Program-made: the position numbers and the translations under genes
The notes under the pieces: model-generated
The model's input: only the letters and a program-made list of their open reading frames with translations
Databases searched by the model: none
Told to the model about the DNA's origin: nothing
Shown here: piece after piece, positions 34,149 to 43,835 of the stretch
Numbering within the stretch: the stretch's first letter is position 1
How the letters are laid out: the number at the start of each line of letters is the position of its first letter
Assembly (NCBI RefSeq): GCF_009720365.1
Contig: NZ_WBZD01000016.1
Coordinates: 62,001-126,000, forward strand
Origin: Catellatospora paridis
GTDB lineage: Bacteria > Actinomycetota > Actinomycetes > Mycobacteriales > Micromonosporaceae
Length of the DNA: 64,000 nucleotides
Reading direction: 5' to 3'

Positions 34149-35552
34149 ATGGCATACCGCCGCCTGCACGCCGAGGCCATCGACTTCACCGCGCTGCGTC
34201 GCGAGCTGCAACTGCCCGACGGCTTCCCGCCCGCCGCGCAGGCGCAGGCGCAGGCGGCCGCCACCGAGGTGAAACTGCCCGACGCCGACCGCACCGACCT
34301 GCCCTTCGTCACCGTAGACCCGCCCGGCTCCCGCGACCTCGACCAGGCGGTGTGCCTGTTCCGCCGCGACGGCGGCTACCGGGTGCACTACGCCATCGCC
34401 GACGTCGCGGCATACGTGGCGCCGGACAGCCCGCTGGAGGCCGAGACCTGGCGGCGCGGGCAGACGATCTACCTGCCCGACGGCAAGGTGCCGCTGCACC
34501 CGCCGGTGCTCAGCGAGGGCGCGGTCAGCCTGCTGCCCGGCGTGGACCGGGCCGCGGTGGTGTGGACGATCGACGTCTCCGCCGACGGCGACACCGTCGG
34601 CGTGCAGCTGCAGCGGGCGCGGGTGCGCAGCCGCGCCAAGCTCGCCTATGAGGGTGTGCAGGCCGATGTGGACAAAGGTGTGCTCGCCGAGCCGATCGCG
34701 CTGCTGCCGGAACTGGGCCGGCTGCTCGTCGCGCGGGGCCTGGAGCGCGGCGCGATCAACCTGCCCATGCCCGAGCAGGAGATCGAGCCGCACGGCGACG
34801 GCTGGCAGCTGCGCCTGCGCGCCCCGCTGCCCGCCGAGGAGTGGAACGCCCAGATCTCGCTGCTGACCGGCCGCGCGGCCGCGGACATCATGCTGGCGGG
34901 CCGGATCGGCCTGCTGCGCACCATGCCCGGCCCCGACCCGGAGGCGGTGGCCCGGCTGCGGATCGCGGCGAAGGGCCTGGGCGTGGACTGGCCCGACGGC
35001 ATGACCGTGGGCCAGGTGCTCGCCGGGCTGGACCCGGCCCGGCCCAAGCATGCGGCGTTCGTCGACGAGGCCGCCGAGCTGCTGCGCGGCGCCGGGTACA
35101 CGCCGTTCGCCGGGCAGGTGCCGGAGCAGCCCGAGCACAGCGCCGTCGCGGCGGCGTACGCCCATGTCACGGCCCCGCTGCGCCGCCTGGCCGACCGGTA
35201 CGTCACCGAGGTGTGCCTGGCCCTGCACGACGGCCGCGAGGTGCCCACCTGGGCTGCCGCGGCCCTGCCCGAGCTGCCCGCCGTCATGTCGGGCACCGAC
35301 CGGGTCTCGTCGGCCGCCGAACGCGGCGCGATCGACCTGGTCGAGTCGACCATCCTGGCGGACCGTATCGGCGAGACCTTCCCCGCCACGGTGCTGGACA
35401 CCAACCACGGCAAGCCCGGCGGCACGGTGGCCCTGACCGAGCCCGCCGTCCGCGCCCGCTGCGACGGCCAACTCACCGCAGGCGACCAGATCACCGTCCG
35501 CCTCACCCAGGCCGACCCCGTCAAACGCGTCGTCCGCTTCACCCTCGCCTAG
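34149..35552 (+). CDS. RNase II/R family exoribonuclease (RNB domain)
   Basis: 467 residues, a single RNB domain with short flanks. Active-site aspartates are in VTVDPPGSRDLDQAVCLFRRDG, the classic RNB motif; VHYAIADVAAYV and ISLLTGRAAADIML follow, and the C-terminal HVTAPLRRLADRYVTEV is the RNB end block. 3'-5' single-stranded RNA degradation. Shorter than E. coli RNase II/R because cold-shock and S1 domains are reduced or absent, a form common in actinobacteria. Start ATG 34149. Confidence 0.88.
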   Translation: MAYRRLHAEAIDFTALRRELQLPDGFPPAAQAQAQAAATEVKLPDADRTDLPFVTVDPPGSRDLDQAVCLFRRDGGYRVHYAIADVAAYVAPDSPLEAETWRRGQTIYLPDGKVPLHPPVLSEGAVSLLPGVDRAAVVWTIDVSADGDTVGVQLQRARVRSRAKLAYEGVQADVDKGVLAEPIALLPELGRLLVARGLERGAINLPMPEQEIEPHGDGWQLRLRAPLPAEEWNAQISLLTGRAAADIMLAGRIGLLRTMPGPDPEAVARLRIAAKGLGVDWPDGMTVGQVLAGLDPARPKHAAFVDEAAELLRGAGYTPFAGQVPEQPEHSAVAAAYAHVTAPLRRLADRYVTEVCLALHDGREVPTWAAAALPELPAVMSGTDRVSSAAERGAIDLVESTILADRIGETFPATVLDTNHGKPGGTVALTEPAVRARCDGQLTAGDQITVRLTQADPVKRVVRFTLA

Positions 35553-35560
35553 AGCGAAGG

Positions 35561-35602
35561 AAGGGCACCTGCACATCGCTCTGCGTTGTAAAAGGTGCCC
35601 TT
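35561..35602. terminator. Hairpin repeat family A, copy 4
   Basis: AAGGGCACCT (35561-35570) pairs with AGGTGCCCTT (35593-35602), loop with CGCTCTGCGTTGT. It lies between the convergent RNB nuclease and RNase H genes and begins 8 nt after the nuclease stop. Confidence 0.7.
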
Positions 35603-35630
35603 GTCAACGCCTGGCGTGACGCTGTGCAGG

Positions 35631-36923
35631 TCAGGGGGTGGGCGGGAGGAGGTGGGCGGTGTCGTTGACGGAGCGCACCGAGACACCGCCGTCGGGCCAC
35701 ACGTCCACGATCGAGACGCCGGCCGGGTCCAGCAGCAGCCGGTACAGGAACGCGTCGCCCGCCGCGAGCGCGTCCCGCAGGATCAGTTTGATCGGCGAGA
35801 CGTGCGACACGATGACGACGGTCTGCCCCTCGTACGCCTTCTGCAGCTTGCCCATCGCCCCGCGCACCCGCTTGGCGACCTGCTGGAACGACTCGCCCTC
35901 GGGCGGCGCCACCGAGGTCGAGGCCAGCCAGGCGTCCAGCTCGGCGGGGTACTGCTCGCGCACGTCGCCGAAGGTCAGGCCCTCCCACACGCCGAAGTCG
36001 CACTCGATGAGGTCGTTCTCCACGCTGACCGGGATGCCGCCCGCGGCCGCCGCGATCGCCGCCGCGGTGGCCTTGCACCGGCTCAGCGGCGAGCTGACCA
36101 CCCGGTCGGGGCGCAGCCCCGCGACCCGCCGTCCGGCGGCTGCCGCCTGTTCCTCCCCGATGGCCGACAGCGGCACGTCACCGCGGCCGGAGTAGCGCTT
36201 CTGCGCGGTCAGCTCCGTCTCGCCGTGCCGAACCAGCACCAGCCGGGTCGCCGGGGACGTGCGGGGAGCCCAGTCCTCGCGCGGCCGCCCTGTCGCGGCA
36301 GTCTCGGCTCCGCGCCCGGAGCCGCCCTTTCCGGAGCCCGTCGAGGTGCTCGACCCGGCGGCCCGGCCCGACCCTTCGCCGGAGCCCGCCGCCGCGCCGG
36401 ACGCCGTCTCACCGGCATCGGCGACGATCGGGAAGGCGTCGGCGTCCCACGCCGTGACGATGCCGAACGCCGTCTCGCCGTCCAGGCTCCCGGCGGCCGA
36501 TCCGCCCTTTCCGGCCGCGGCGTCCATAGCCGCGTTGGCCAGCGCGTCGGCGGCCCGGTTCCGCTCGCGCGGGATCCACGTGTACGTGACCTGGTCGAAC
36601 TTGCGCACCAGCGTGGCGACCTCGGCCGCCAGCGGGCGCAGGCCCGGGTGCTTGATCTGCCAGCGGCCGGACATCTGCTCGACCACCAGCTTGGAGTCCA
36701 TCCGGGCCTCGACCTGCGACGCGCCCAGCTCGGCGGCCGCTTGCAGCCCGGCGATGAGCCCGCGGTACTCGGCGACGTTGTTCGTGGTCACCCCGAGCGC
36801 GGCGGCGCGCTCGGCGAGCACCTCACCGCTGGCCGGGTCCCGCACGACCGCGCCGTACCCGGCCGGGCCGGGGTTGCCGCGCGCCCCGCCGTCGGCCTCG
36901 ATGATGACCTTTCCGATGGTCAC
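35631..36923 (-). CDS. Bifunctional RNase HI / acid phosphatase
   Basis: 430 residues, GTG 36923 (VTIGKVIIEADGGARG). N-terminal RNase HI domain (1-130) with catalytic acids in EADGGARGNPGPAGYGA, TNNVAEYRGLIAGL and RMDSKLVVEQMSGRW, plus ERNRAADALANAA. An Ala/Gly/Ser-rich linker of about 70 residues joins it to a histidine-phosphatase domain: LVLVRHGETELTAQKRYSGRGDVPLS and VVSHVSPIKLILRD. This is the Rv2228c fusion, whose phosphatase half is related to CobC alpha-ribazole phosphatase. GTGA overlap with the zinc-ribbon gene. Confidence 0.93.
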   Translation of the reverse strand: MTIGKVIIEADGGARGNPGPAGYGAVVRDPASGEVLAERAAALGVTTNNVAEYRGLIAGLQAAAELGASQVEARMDSKLVVEQMSGRWQIKHPGLRPLAAEVATLVRKFDQVTYTWIPRERNRAADALANAAMDAAAGKGGSAAGSLDGETAFGIVTAWDADAFPIVADAGETASGAAAGSGEGSGRAAGSSTSTGSGKGGSGRGAETAATGRPREDWAPRTSPATRLVLVRHGETELTAQKRYSGRGDVPLSAIGEEQAAAAGRRVAGLRPDRVVSSPLSRCKATAAAIAAAAGGIPVSVENDLIECDFGVWEGLTFGDVREQYPAELDAWLASTSVAPPEGESFQQVAKRVRGAMGKLQKAYEGQTVVIVSHVSPIKLILRDALAAGDAFLYRLLLDPAGVSIVDVWPDGGVSVRSVNDTAHLLPPTP

Positions 36924-37660
36924 AGGCCGGACTCCGCGGTGCGGACCATGATGCGCCGGCACTCCTCGCAGCGCACGACCTCGTCCGGCGGGGCGGCCTT
37001 GACCCGGTTGCGGTCCGCGCCGAACAGCTCCAGGCGGCAGCCGCCGCAGCGGCCGTGCTGGACCAGGGCCGCGCCGAGCCCGCCCGACGTCTCACGGATC
37101 TTGTCGTACAGCTGGACCAGCTCGCCGGGCAGATCGGCGGCCAGCGGGCGGCGGGCGTTCTGCTTCCACTCCGCCTCCTTGGTGATCTCGGAGATCGCCT
37201 CGTCCCGGCGGTTCTCGGCGGCGATGCGCTTCTCCCGGGCGACGGAGATCTTCTCGTCGACCGCGTCGAGCGCGCCCTGCGACGTCTCGCGCTTCTCCAT
37301 CAGCTCCAGCTCGGCGTCCTCCAGCTCCCCCTGCCGCCGCTTGAGCGAGCCGATCTCGTGCTCCAGCGCGGTCAGCTCACGCGCGGGCAGCCGGCCGTCG
37401 ACGAGGCGCTGCTGGTCCTTGGCCTGGCGCTGGCGCACGGTGTCGACTTCGCGTTCCAGCCGGGCGATGTCGCGGTCCAGGTCGTCGACGTCGACCTCGG
37501 CGCGAGCCCGCTCGTCCTCCAGCCGGCCGATCGCCTTGCCGAGCACGTCCAGCTCGGCGATCTCCGGCAGGTTCTTGCGCCGGTGCGCCAGCTGCTGCAG
37601 CGTGGTGTCGATCGCCTGCAGGTCGAGCAACCGCTGCTGATCCTTCGGGTCGGCCTTCAC
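36920..37660 (-). CDS. C4-type zinc-ribbon protein with coiled coil
   Basis: 246 residues. About 40-180 are long charged helices (coiled coil) with heptad-like Leu and Glu; the C-terminus has four Cys, CGGC in HGRCGGCRLELFG and CEEC in VVRCEECRRIM, forming a zinc ribbon. Homologue of Rv2229c. Sits between the Nif3-like gene and RNase H/phosphatase and overlaps the latter by 4 nt. Function unknown; nucleic-acid binding is suspected from the ribbon. Confidence 0.88.
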   Translation of the reverse strand: MKADPKDQQRLLDLQAIDTTLQQLAHRRKNLPEIAELDVLGKAIGRLEDERARAEVDVDDLDRDIARLEREVDTVRQRQAKDQQRLVDGRLPARELTALEHEIGSLKRRQGELEDAELELMEKRETSQGALDAVDEKISVAREKRIAAENRRDEAISEITKEAEWKQNARRPLAADLPGELVQLYDKIRETSGGLGAALVQHGRCGGCRLELFGADRNRVKAAPPDEVVRCEECRRIMVRTAESGL

Positions 37661-37706
37661 GTCGGCACTCCTTCTCTCGCGGTTGTCCAGTTGTCAAAGG
37701 CCACGA

Positions 37707-38525
37707 TCAGGCGACCGGGTCAAGTGTCGCGCACGCGTGGAAACCGAACGGATCGGTCGTGGTGTCGGAGACGATGGTCTCAAGTCCGCTCGCCGCACGC
37801 AGCCAGGCGGCCAGGGGCGTCAGCCAGGGCCGTTCGGTGGCGTAGTGGCCCGCGTCGACCAGCGCCGGGCCTGCCGCGGCCAGCAGGTCCGCGACGCGGT
37901 GGTGCTTGAGGTCCCCGGTCAGGTAGACGTCGGCGCCCGCGGCGACCGCGTCAGGGATGAATTCGTCGCCCGAGCCGCCGCAGACCGCCACGGTCGACAC
38001 CGGCCGTGCCGGGTCGCCCGCGACGCGTACCCCCCAGCTCGCGACCGGCAGCGCGGCGGCCGCGAGGTGCGCGAACTCGCCCAGGGTGCACGGCGCGGGC
38101 AGGCGGCCGATCCGGCCGAAACCGCGGCCGTCCTCGGTGGCCCGCAGCGGCCGCGTGTCGGTCAGGCCGAGCAGGTCGGCGAGCGCGTCGCTGACGCCGG
38201 GCCTGGCCACGTCGGCGTTGGTGTGCGCGACGTACAGCGCCACCCTGTTGCCGATCAGGTCGTGCACGATCCGGCCCTGGTAGGTCGTGGCCGCGACCGA
38301 GGAGACGCCGCTCAGCAGCAGCGGATGGTGGGCGATGATCATGTCGGCGCCGGTGTCCAGCGCCTCGGCGACGGTGGTCGGCAGCACGTCCACCACCGCC
38401 AGCACCCGCGTCACCGGCTGCTCGGGACGCCCGGTCACCAGCCCGACGCGGTCCCACGGCTCCGCCCACCGCGGCGGGAACTCGCTGTCCAGCAACTCGG
38501 TGAAAGACGCGACAGTCCAGGTCAC
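37707..38525 (-). CDS. Nif3-like dinuclear metal-centre hexameric protein
   Basis: 272 residues. Metal ligands are in IAHHPLLLSG (two His), YVAHTNADVARPG and DAGHYATE, with Asp/Glu nearby and a central GGSGDEFIPDAVAAGADVYLTGDLKHH. Member of the DUF34/Nif3 family (homologue of Rv2230c). Function not settled; GTP cyclohydrolase-like and metal-insertion roles have been proposed. First gene of the three-gene Rv2230c-Rv2228c-type operon, 46 nt before the zinc-ribbon start. Confidence 0.9.
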   Translation of the reverse strand: MTWTVASFTELLDSEFPPRWAEPWDRVGLVTGRPEQPVTRVLAVVDVLPTTVAEALDTGADMIIAHHPLLLSGVSSVAATTYQGRIVHDLIGNRVALYVAHTNADVARPGVSDALADLLGLTDTRPLRATEDGRGFGRIGRLPAPCTLGEFAHLAAAALPVASWGVRVAGDPARPVSTVAVCGGSGDEFIPDAVAAGADVYLTGDLKHHRVADLLAAAGPALVDAGHYATERPWLTPLAAWLRAASGLETIVSDTTTDPFGFHACATLDPVA

Positions 38526-38574
38526 CCGGACAGACTACTGCGCAACGGGCGGCGGGCCTCGTGGCGCGGGCGGC

Positions 38575-39144
38575 TCACGCGCCGGGCGGGCAGAGCTTCT
38601 CCACGGCGTCCAGGGCCAGCGACCACGGGAACTCGTGACGGTACGCGTCGCCCTCGCCGGGGGCGGGCAGTTTCAGCACGTCGTCGCCGTACAGCACGGT
38701 GATGCCCCAACCGCGCAGCCGCACGATGTTCTCCTGGAACGCCGGGTGCCGGGCCATCGCCGCGTTCGTGAACGGCAGCGCCACGATCGGCAGGCCCTTG
38801 CCCTGGCTCTCCACGATCAGCCCCAGCGCGAGCGTGTCCGCGATGCCCGCGCCCCACTTGTTCACGGTGTTCACCGTCGCGGGCGCCACGATCAGCGCGT
38901 CCGGCGACGGGAGCACGTCGGGATCGCCGGGGTTCTTGTAGGTGCTGCGCACGGGGTGGCCGGTCGACGCCGCGAGCGCCGGGACGTCGACGAACTTGCG
39001 ACCGTCCGGCGTGACCACGACGCAGACGTCGTAGCCCCGCTCCTGCGCGAGCCCGACCAGCAGCCCCACGTCACGCGTCACCGGTGAGCCGCACGCGATG
39101 ACGTACAGCACCGGCCTGCCCGCCGGCCGCGCCGCGTCGCTCAC
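38575..39144 (-). CDS. HFCD-type flavoprotein (PPC decarboxylase-like)
   Basis: 189 residues, GTG 39144 with GAGGAGG 8 nt upstream. Flavin-binding fold of homo-oligomeric flavin-containing Cys decarboxylases: VLYVIACGSPVTRDVG, DALIVAPATVNTVNKWGAGIADTL (the PASANT-type loop) and LPFTNAAMARHPAFQENIVRLRGWG (substrate loop). Members include phosphopantothenoylcysteine decarboxylase and EpiD. This is an actinobacterial subfamily of unknown substrate. It follows the XRE regulator by 46 nt. Confidence 0.8.
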   Translation of the reverse strand: MSDAARPAGRPVLYVIACGSPVTRDVGLLVGLAQERGYDVCVVVTPDGRKFVDVPALAASTGHPVRSTYKNPGDPDVLPSPDALIVAPATVNTVNKWGAGIADTLALGLIVESQGKGLPIVALPFTNAAMARHPAFQENIVRLRGWGITVLYGDDVLKLPAPGEGDAYRHEFPWSLALDAVEKLCPPGA

Positions 39145-39190
39145 ACCGCCACCTCCTCGCCCGTGGTGGCGGGCGGCGTCGGGAAGCCGC

Positions 39191-40417
39191 TCACACGCCC
39201 ACCCCCATCTGCTCCGCCAGCTCCGCCAGCGCCGCGGTGGGCGTGCCGCGGGTGCGCCGCAGCACGTCGCTGAGCACCTCGTGCGCGATCGGCCGGCAGC
39301 GGATCTCGGCGGGCGCCAGCAGGTCGCCCTCCAGCAGCATCTCGCCCGCCCGCTCGACGTCGCCCACCTGGGCGAAGCCGCGGGCCATGTCGAGGTAGTG
39401 GTGGGCCCGCCGCTCCGGCAGCAGCGCGTTGAACGCGGTCTGGTCCAGCCCGTCGTGGATGGAGATGGCCAGGCCGCCCTCACCCAGCTCGACCGCGGCG
39501 GCGGCCCGGTGCACCAGCACGTTGGTCGGGCCGAAGCTGGTCCAGTAGTGATTCTTGTCGCCGCCGAGCCCCGCCGCCGCCTCCTGGGCCGCGGACAGCA
39601 GGTCGCGCATGGTCGCGCTGTCGCCGATGCAGGAGGCGGCCATCGCGCCCTGCAGCAGCAGGAAGCCGTACACCGACAGCTGGTCGTCGGCGGTCTGGCC
39701 CGGCGTCGGGCAGAGCCGATTGGCGATGTTGACGTTGACCTCGAGCGCCGCGCGGTGCCGGCCCAGGGCGCGCAGCGCGTTCGCCACGCGGGTGGTGGCC
39801 ACCCCGGCGAGCAGCTGGTCGCCCGCGCGCTGGGACACCGCGATGGAGCGGTCCGCGGCCAGCCAGCTCAGGTCCAGCTCGCCGAGCTTGCGCAGCACCG
39901 AGGAGGCCAGCTGGTACACCTGGCCGAGCAGGTGCGCGGCCTCGCGGGAGTCGTCGGAGTGGACGTATGCCGTGTCGGCGGCCTGCGCGTCGCGCAGCAG
40001 CTTGGGCAGCGCGCGGGCCAGCACGCCGTAGCGGCCGTGCTCCCAGGTCTGCCAGGCGTGCAGGGCGGCCTTGCGCATCTCCGCGATCGGCGGCGGCTCG
40101 GCGGCCGCGTAGAAGAACGCGCTGATCTGGTCGTAGCGCTCCAGCGCGGAGCGGATCTCGGCGACCTCGATCTGGTCGATGCAGTTCATGCTGTCGGGGC
40201 GGCGCTCCGGGTCCTTGCCCAGCAGCAGCTGCACGTCGAGCTGGAGCACGTCGGCGATCTCGTACACGACGGAGAACTTGTCGAGCCGGCGCACGCCGCG
40301 CTCGACCTTGTCCACCCAGCTCTTCGACTTGCCCAGGCGGTCGGCGAAGACCTGCTGCGACATCTTCCGGCGGTTGCGCCAGTACGACACCCGGCGCCCT
40401 ATCGGCAGCTCGTCCAT
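39191..40417 (-). CDS. XRE-family HTH regulator with TPR-like C-terminus
   Basis: 408 residues, ATG 40417. N-terminal HTH (about 7-61): RVSYWRNRRKMSQQVFADRLGKSKSWVDKVERGVRRLD. The remaining ~330 residues are helical repeats, ELDLSWLAADRSIAVSQRAG and HYLDMARGFAQVGDVERAGEMLLEGDL, of TPR type, as in peptide-sensing or XRE-TPR regulators of actinobacteria. Divergent from the prim-pol-like gene; probably autoregulatory. Co-transcribed with the flavoprotein. Confidence 0.85.
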   Translation of the reverse strand: MDELPIGRRVSYWRNRRKMSQQVFADRLGKSKSWVDKVERGVRRLDKFSVVYEIADVLQLDVQLLLGKDPERRPDSMNCIDQIEVAEIRSALERYDQISAFFYAAAEPPPIAEMRKAALHAWQTWEHGRYGVLARALPKLLRDAQAADTAYVHSDDSREAAHLLGQVYQLASSVLRKLGELDLSWLAADRSIAVSQRAGDQLLAGVATTRVANALRALGRHRAALEVNVNIANRLCPTPGQTADDQLSVYGFLLLQGAMAASCIGDSATMRDLLSAAQEAAAGLGGDKNHYWTSFGPTNVLVHRAAAAVELGEGGLAISIHDGLDQTAFNALLPERRAHHYLDMARGFAQVGDVERAGEMLLEGDLLAPAEIRCRPIAHEVLSDVLRRTRGTPTAALAELAEQMGVGV

Positions 40418-40645
40418 CCTCCAGCCCTCCCCTCATCGGGTCGGTCTGACCGAGTCGCACAGTCTGTGCGCCCACATCCGGTCTGACACTCGTATCTTCA
40501 GATGCAAGTTGCAGTTGGACAATGCATTCAGACGTTTGCTCTGGACTGTTGTCGATGTAACGACGACTCGACGCGTCGGTGACGGCTTTTGCGGATGTCG
40601 ATCTCTAGGATCGACTCCCTTAACCCGGAAGAGGGGGTCGGACTC
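40418..40645. promoter_or_regulatory. Divergent control region of XRE and prim-pol genes
   Basis: 228 bp, lower in GC than its surroundings. ATGCA (40502-40506) and TGCAT (40523-40527) form an inverted repeat with a 16-nt spacer, and ACGACGACTCGACGCG is nearby. This is the likely site of the XRE regulator. Confidence 0.35.
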
Positions 40646-41368
40646 ATGCGGTGGCCACAGGCGCCGTTCGGCAGAGGCCTGTTACGGCGGCGGCTGCGCC
40701 TGGCGGCGCAGCGTTTCGCGGACCACGGCTGGGCGGTGACGCCGGGCGGATACTTCAACGGCCGGCGCATGGCCTGCGACCGCACGAACTGCTTCGCCAC
40801 CAGCAGCCACCCGCTGTACGACGACTGGGAGAGCCGGTCGAGCACCAGGTCCGGCCAGCTCGACGAGTGGTGGAGCGAGCGCCCGCACGCGCTGCTGCTG
40901 CCCACCGGCCACGCCTTCGACGTGCTGGAGGTGCCCGCGCTGCTCGGCTCGCGCGCCGTCTGCGGGCCGCCGACCGGGCCGGGCCGGGCGACGTCCGCGG
41001 GCCGCGTACGCGGACCCGTCGCGGTCACCGCCGGGGGCAGCTGGATGTTCCTGATGCGTTCGGGCGGCACGCTCGCCCCGGAACTGGACCACCGGATCGA
41101 CGTGGTGCGCCACTCGCTCGGCTCGTGGATCCCCGTCCCGCCCACGGTGCTGCCCGACGGCCCGATCCGCTGGCGCGTGTCGCCGCAGAGCATCGGCTGG
41201 CAGCTGCCCGACCCCGACGAGTTCCAGCAGTCCCTCGTCCAGGCTCTGGTGGCGCTCGACGCCTCATTCCTGGACCTGCCCGTCACCGCCCGCCGCCGGC
41301 TGGCCCCGCCGGCTCTGCCCCGGCCCGCCGCGCTCAAGCCGACCCCGACCCTGCGCCGAGCCGTCTGA
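40646..41368 (+). CDS. Bifunctional DNA primase/polymerase N-terminal domain-like protein
   Basis: 240 residues, ATG 40646 after [61 protein letters not shown] and GGSWMFLMRSGGTLAPEL follow the prim-pol N-terminal fold of actinobacterial small primase-like proteins. The DxD catalytic motif is not clear, so enzymatic activity is doubtful. Divergent from the XRE-flavoprotein pair. Confidence 0.7.
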   Translation: MRWPQAPFGRGLLRRRLRLAAQRFADHGWAVTPGGYFNGRRMACDRTNCFATSSHPLYDDWESRSSTRSGQLDEWWSERPHALLLPTGHAFDVLEVPALLGSRAVCGPPTGPGRATSAGRVRGPVAVTAGGSWMFLMRSGGTLAPELDHRIDVVRHSLGSWIPVPPTVLPDGPIRWRVSPQSIGWQLPDPDEFQQSLVQALVALDASFLDLPVTARRRLAPPALPRPAALKPTPTLRRAV

Positions 41369-41467
41369 ACAGCAGTCCTGCCACCCCTCGAACCCGCCCG
41401 GTGACGCACACCGGGCAGCGACCGCCCGGCAGCGCGGTCGTTAGGTGAGGTATCGAGGAGGTCCGAC

Positions 41468-41635
41468 ATGGCACCTGACAACGTAGAACGGCACCTGGCG
41501 CACGTCGAGTCCCAATTTGGGGTCATACGATCGTCCGTAGCACGCTGGGCAGGCACCCGACCCGCAGGCACCCGTCCGCACGGTTCCCGCCCTTCGGGAT
41601 CACGCCCCACCAGCACCCACCGCCCCACCCGCTGA
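41468..41635 (+). CDS. Small 55-residue Arg/Pro-rich peptide
   Basis: ATG 41468 has an excellent Shine-Dalgarno GAGGAGG 6 nt before it. The peptide begins MAPDNVERHLAHVESQFG and ends with a Thr/Arg/Pro/Ser repeat (TRPAGTRPHGSRPSGSRPT) and a TGA at 41633. The strong ribosome site and lack of a competing ORF in that frame support a real gene; no family recognised. It lies 99 nt after the prim-pol gene. No leader cleavage motif or cysteine is present, so a lanthipeptide is unlikely. Confidence 0.55.
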   Translation: MAPDNVERHLAHVESQFGVIRSSVARWAGTRPAGTRPHGSRPSGSRPTSTHRPTR

Positions 41636-41640
41636 AGGCG

Positions 41641-41716
41641 AAGGAAGGGCATCGTCGGCTCGCGTCAGCGAGACGAGCAGCAGCTCTGCTCATCGCCATC
41701 AGCGGAAGGGCGCCTT
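41641..41716. repeat. Degenerate family A repeat, copy 5
   Basis: AAGGAAGGGC at 41641-41650 and GAAGGGCGCCTT at 41705-41716 resemble family A arms, with an inner GCTCGCGTC/GACGAGC-like structure. The stop codon of the minus-strand gene lies within it. The match is imperfect. Confidence 0.4.
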
Positions 41717-42524
41717 ATTGACTCCGCACCACGCGCACGCTGGTGCGGAACCCTCTTCTCAGGGTCGCGGCCTCGGCGACGATCCGGCGTACCTCGTCCG
41801 GCTGACCTGCCACGAACGAGGGCGTGAAGTGCAGCACCTGGACACCGTGCCGGCCGAGCACGTTGTGCCGTTCCAGGGAACGCGCCCAGTCCTCCTGCGC
41901 CTGCGGAGCCGAACGCGCGCCACCGGCGATTTCGGCCAGGACCTTGCGCGCCACCGCGGTACGGCTGCGGGCGGCCCGCCGGATCTCGTCGTCGAGCCGT
42001 TTCGGCGGGACCCGGAAGCGCTGCACCGCCTCGGCCATGACCGCTCGGACGGTGCGCAGTTCGCGCAGTTCCCGGCAGGTGTCGATGACCGCCCGTGCCG
42101 GGCTGACCACCCGGTAGAGGTCGGTGTGGCGGGCGCGGTGGTCCAGGGTCAGCGCCCGCTTCACCACGGCGAAGCCGTTGGAGCGGCAGCGGGTCGCGTG
42201 CGGGACGAGCAGGTTCACCTCGGGCGCGGGCGGCAGTGCCCGGAAGCCGTACCAGGTAAGCGCGCTGGGGCCGGTGATCTGTGCGTCGGGGCCGGCATAC
42301 AGGGCGGCGGCGACGCGGCGCTGCTCGTCGGTGAGGGTGCCGCCGTGCACGCAGTAGACCCCGGCCAGCACGCGCTGCCAGCGGCCGGTCTGGATCCGGC
42401 GGTAGATCATCATGTCGGTGTGCCCGGCAGCCAGCACCTGCGCACGGGTGAGCAGTTGCTGCTGGCGGTGCGCCAGCTCGTCCAGCACGGCAGCGGGGTC
42501 GGAAGTCATGCACGGCAGGGTCAT
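41715..42524 (-). CDS. AbiEi antitoxin domain-containing protein
   Basis: About 269 residues from ATG 42524 (42509 is an alternative start). N-terminal winged-helix block QLLTRAQVLAAGHTDMMIYRRIQTGRWQRVLAGVYCVHG matches the AbiEi antitoxin N-terminal domain. ITGPSALTWYGFRALP and VIDTCRELRELRTVRAVMAEA follow. In actinobacteria this domain is commonly carried by stand-alone proteins, some with a nuclease-like C-terminus; here the C-terminal portion has an EDW...RH arrangement but no clear nuclease signature. No AbiEii toxin is adjacent. Confidence 0.7.
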   Translation of the reverse strand: MTLPCMTSDPAAVLDELAHRQQQLLTRAQVLAAGHTDMMIYRRIQTGRWQRVLAGVYCVHGGTLTDEQRRVAAALYAGPDAQITGPSALTWYGFRALPPAPEVNLLVPHATRCRSNGFAVVKRALTLDHRARHTDLYRVVSPARAVIDTCRELRELRTVRAVMAEAVQRFRVPPKRLDDEIRRAARSRTAVARKVLAEIAGGARSAPQAQEDWARSLERHNVLGRHGVQVLHFTPSFVAGQPDEVRRIVAEAATLRRGFRTSVRVVRSQ

Positions 42525-42639
42525 CGCAGGTCCGTCGCCGGACAAGCGGTCGTGCCGTGCCGCCTGTGGACAGAGCCGTGCTTGTGGATAACCGCCACAC
42601 CCGGCGGCGATCTGCTATGTGACGCCACCCCAGGCGCTA

Positions 42640-42685
42640 AGAAGGGCACCTTCTACAACGCGGAGCGTTAAGAAGGTGCCCTTCC
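42640..42685. terminator. Hairpin repeat family A, copy 6
   Basis: AAGGGCACCTTC (42642-42653) and GAAGGTGCCCTT (42672-42683) form a perfect 12-bp stem, with an inner AACGC/GCGTT stem. It lies just downstream of ilvE on the reverse strand and is the ilvE terminator candidate. Confidence 0.75.
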
Positions 42686-42694
42686 TTTGACCAG

Positions 42695-43789
<1,095 letters not shown>

Positions 43790-43835
43790 GCGCGCTGCCC
43801 TCCATCGTTGCGGGATCTGGGGGAAAACTTACCTC

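Noticed and set aside
32422-34155. Long open frames on both strands over the H1-like gene (up to 577 codons)
   Set aside because: They arise from the repeat composition; only the frame with GAGGAGGAC and the known KKT/AKK protein is credible.
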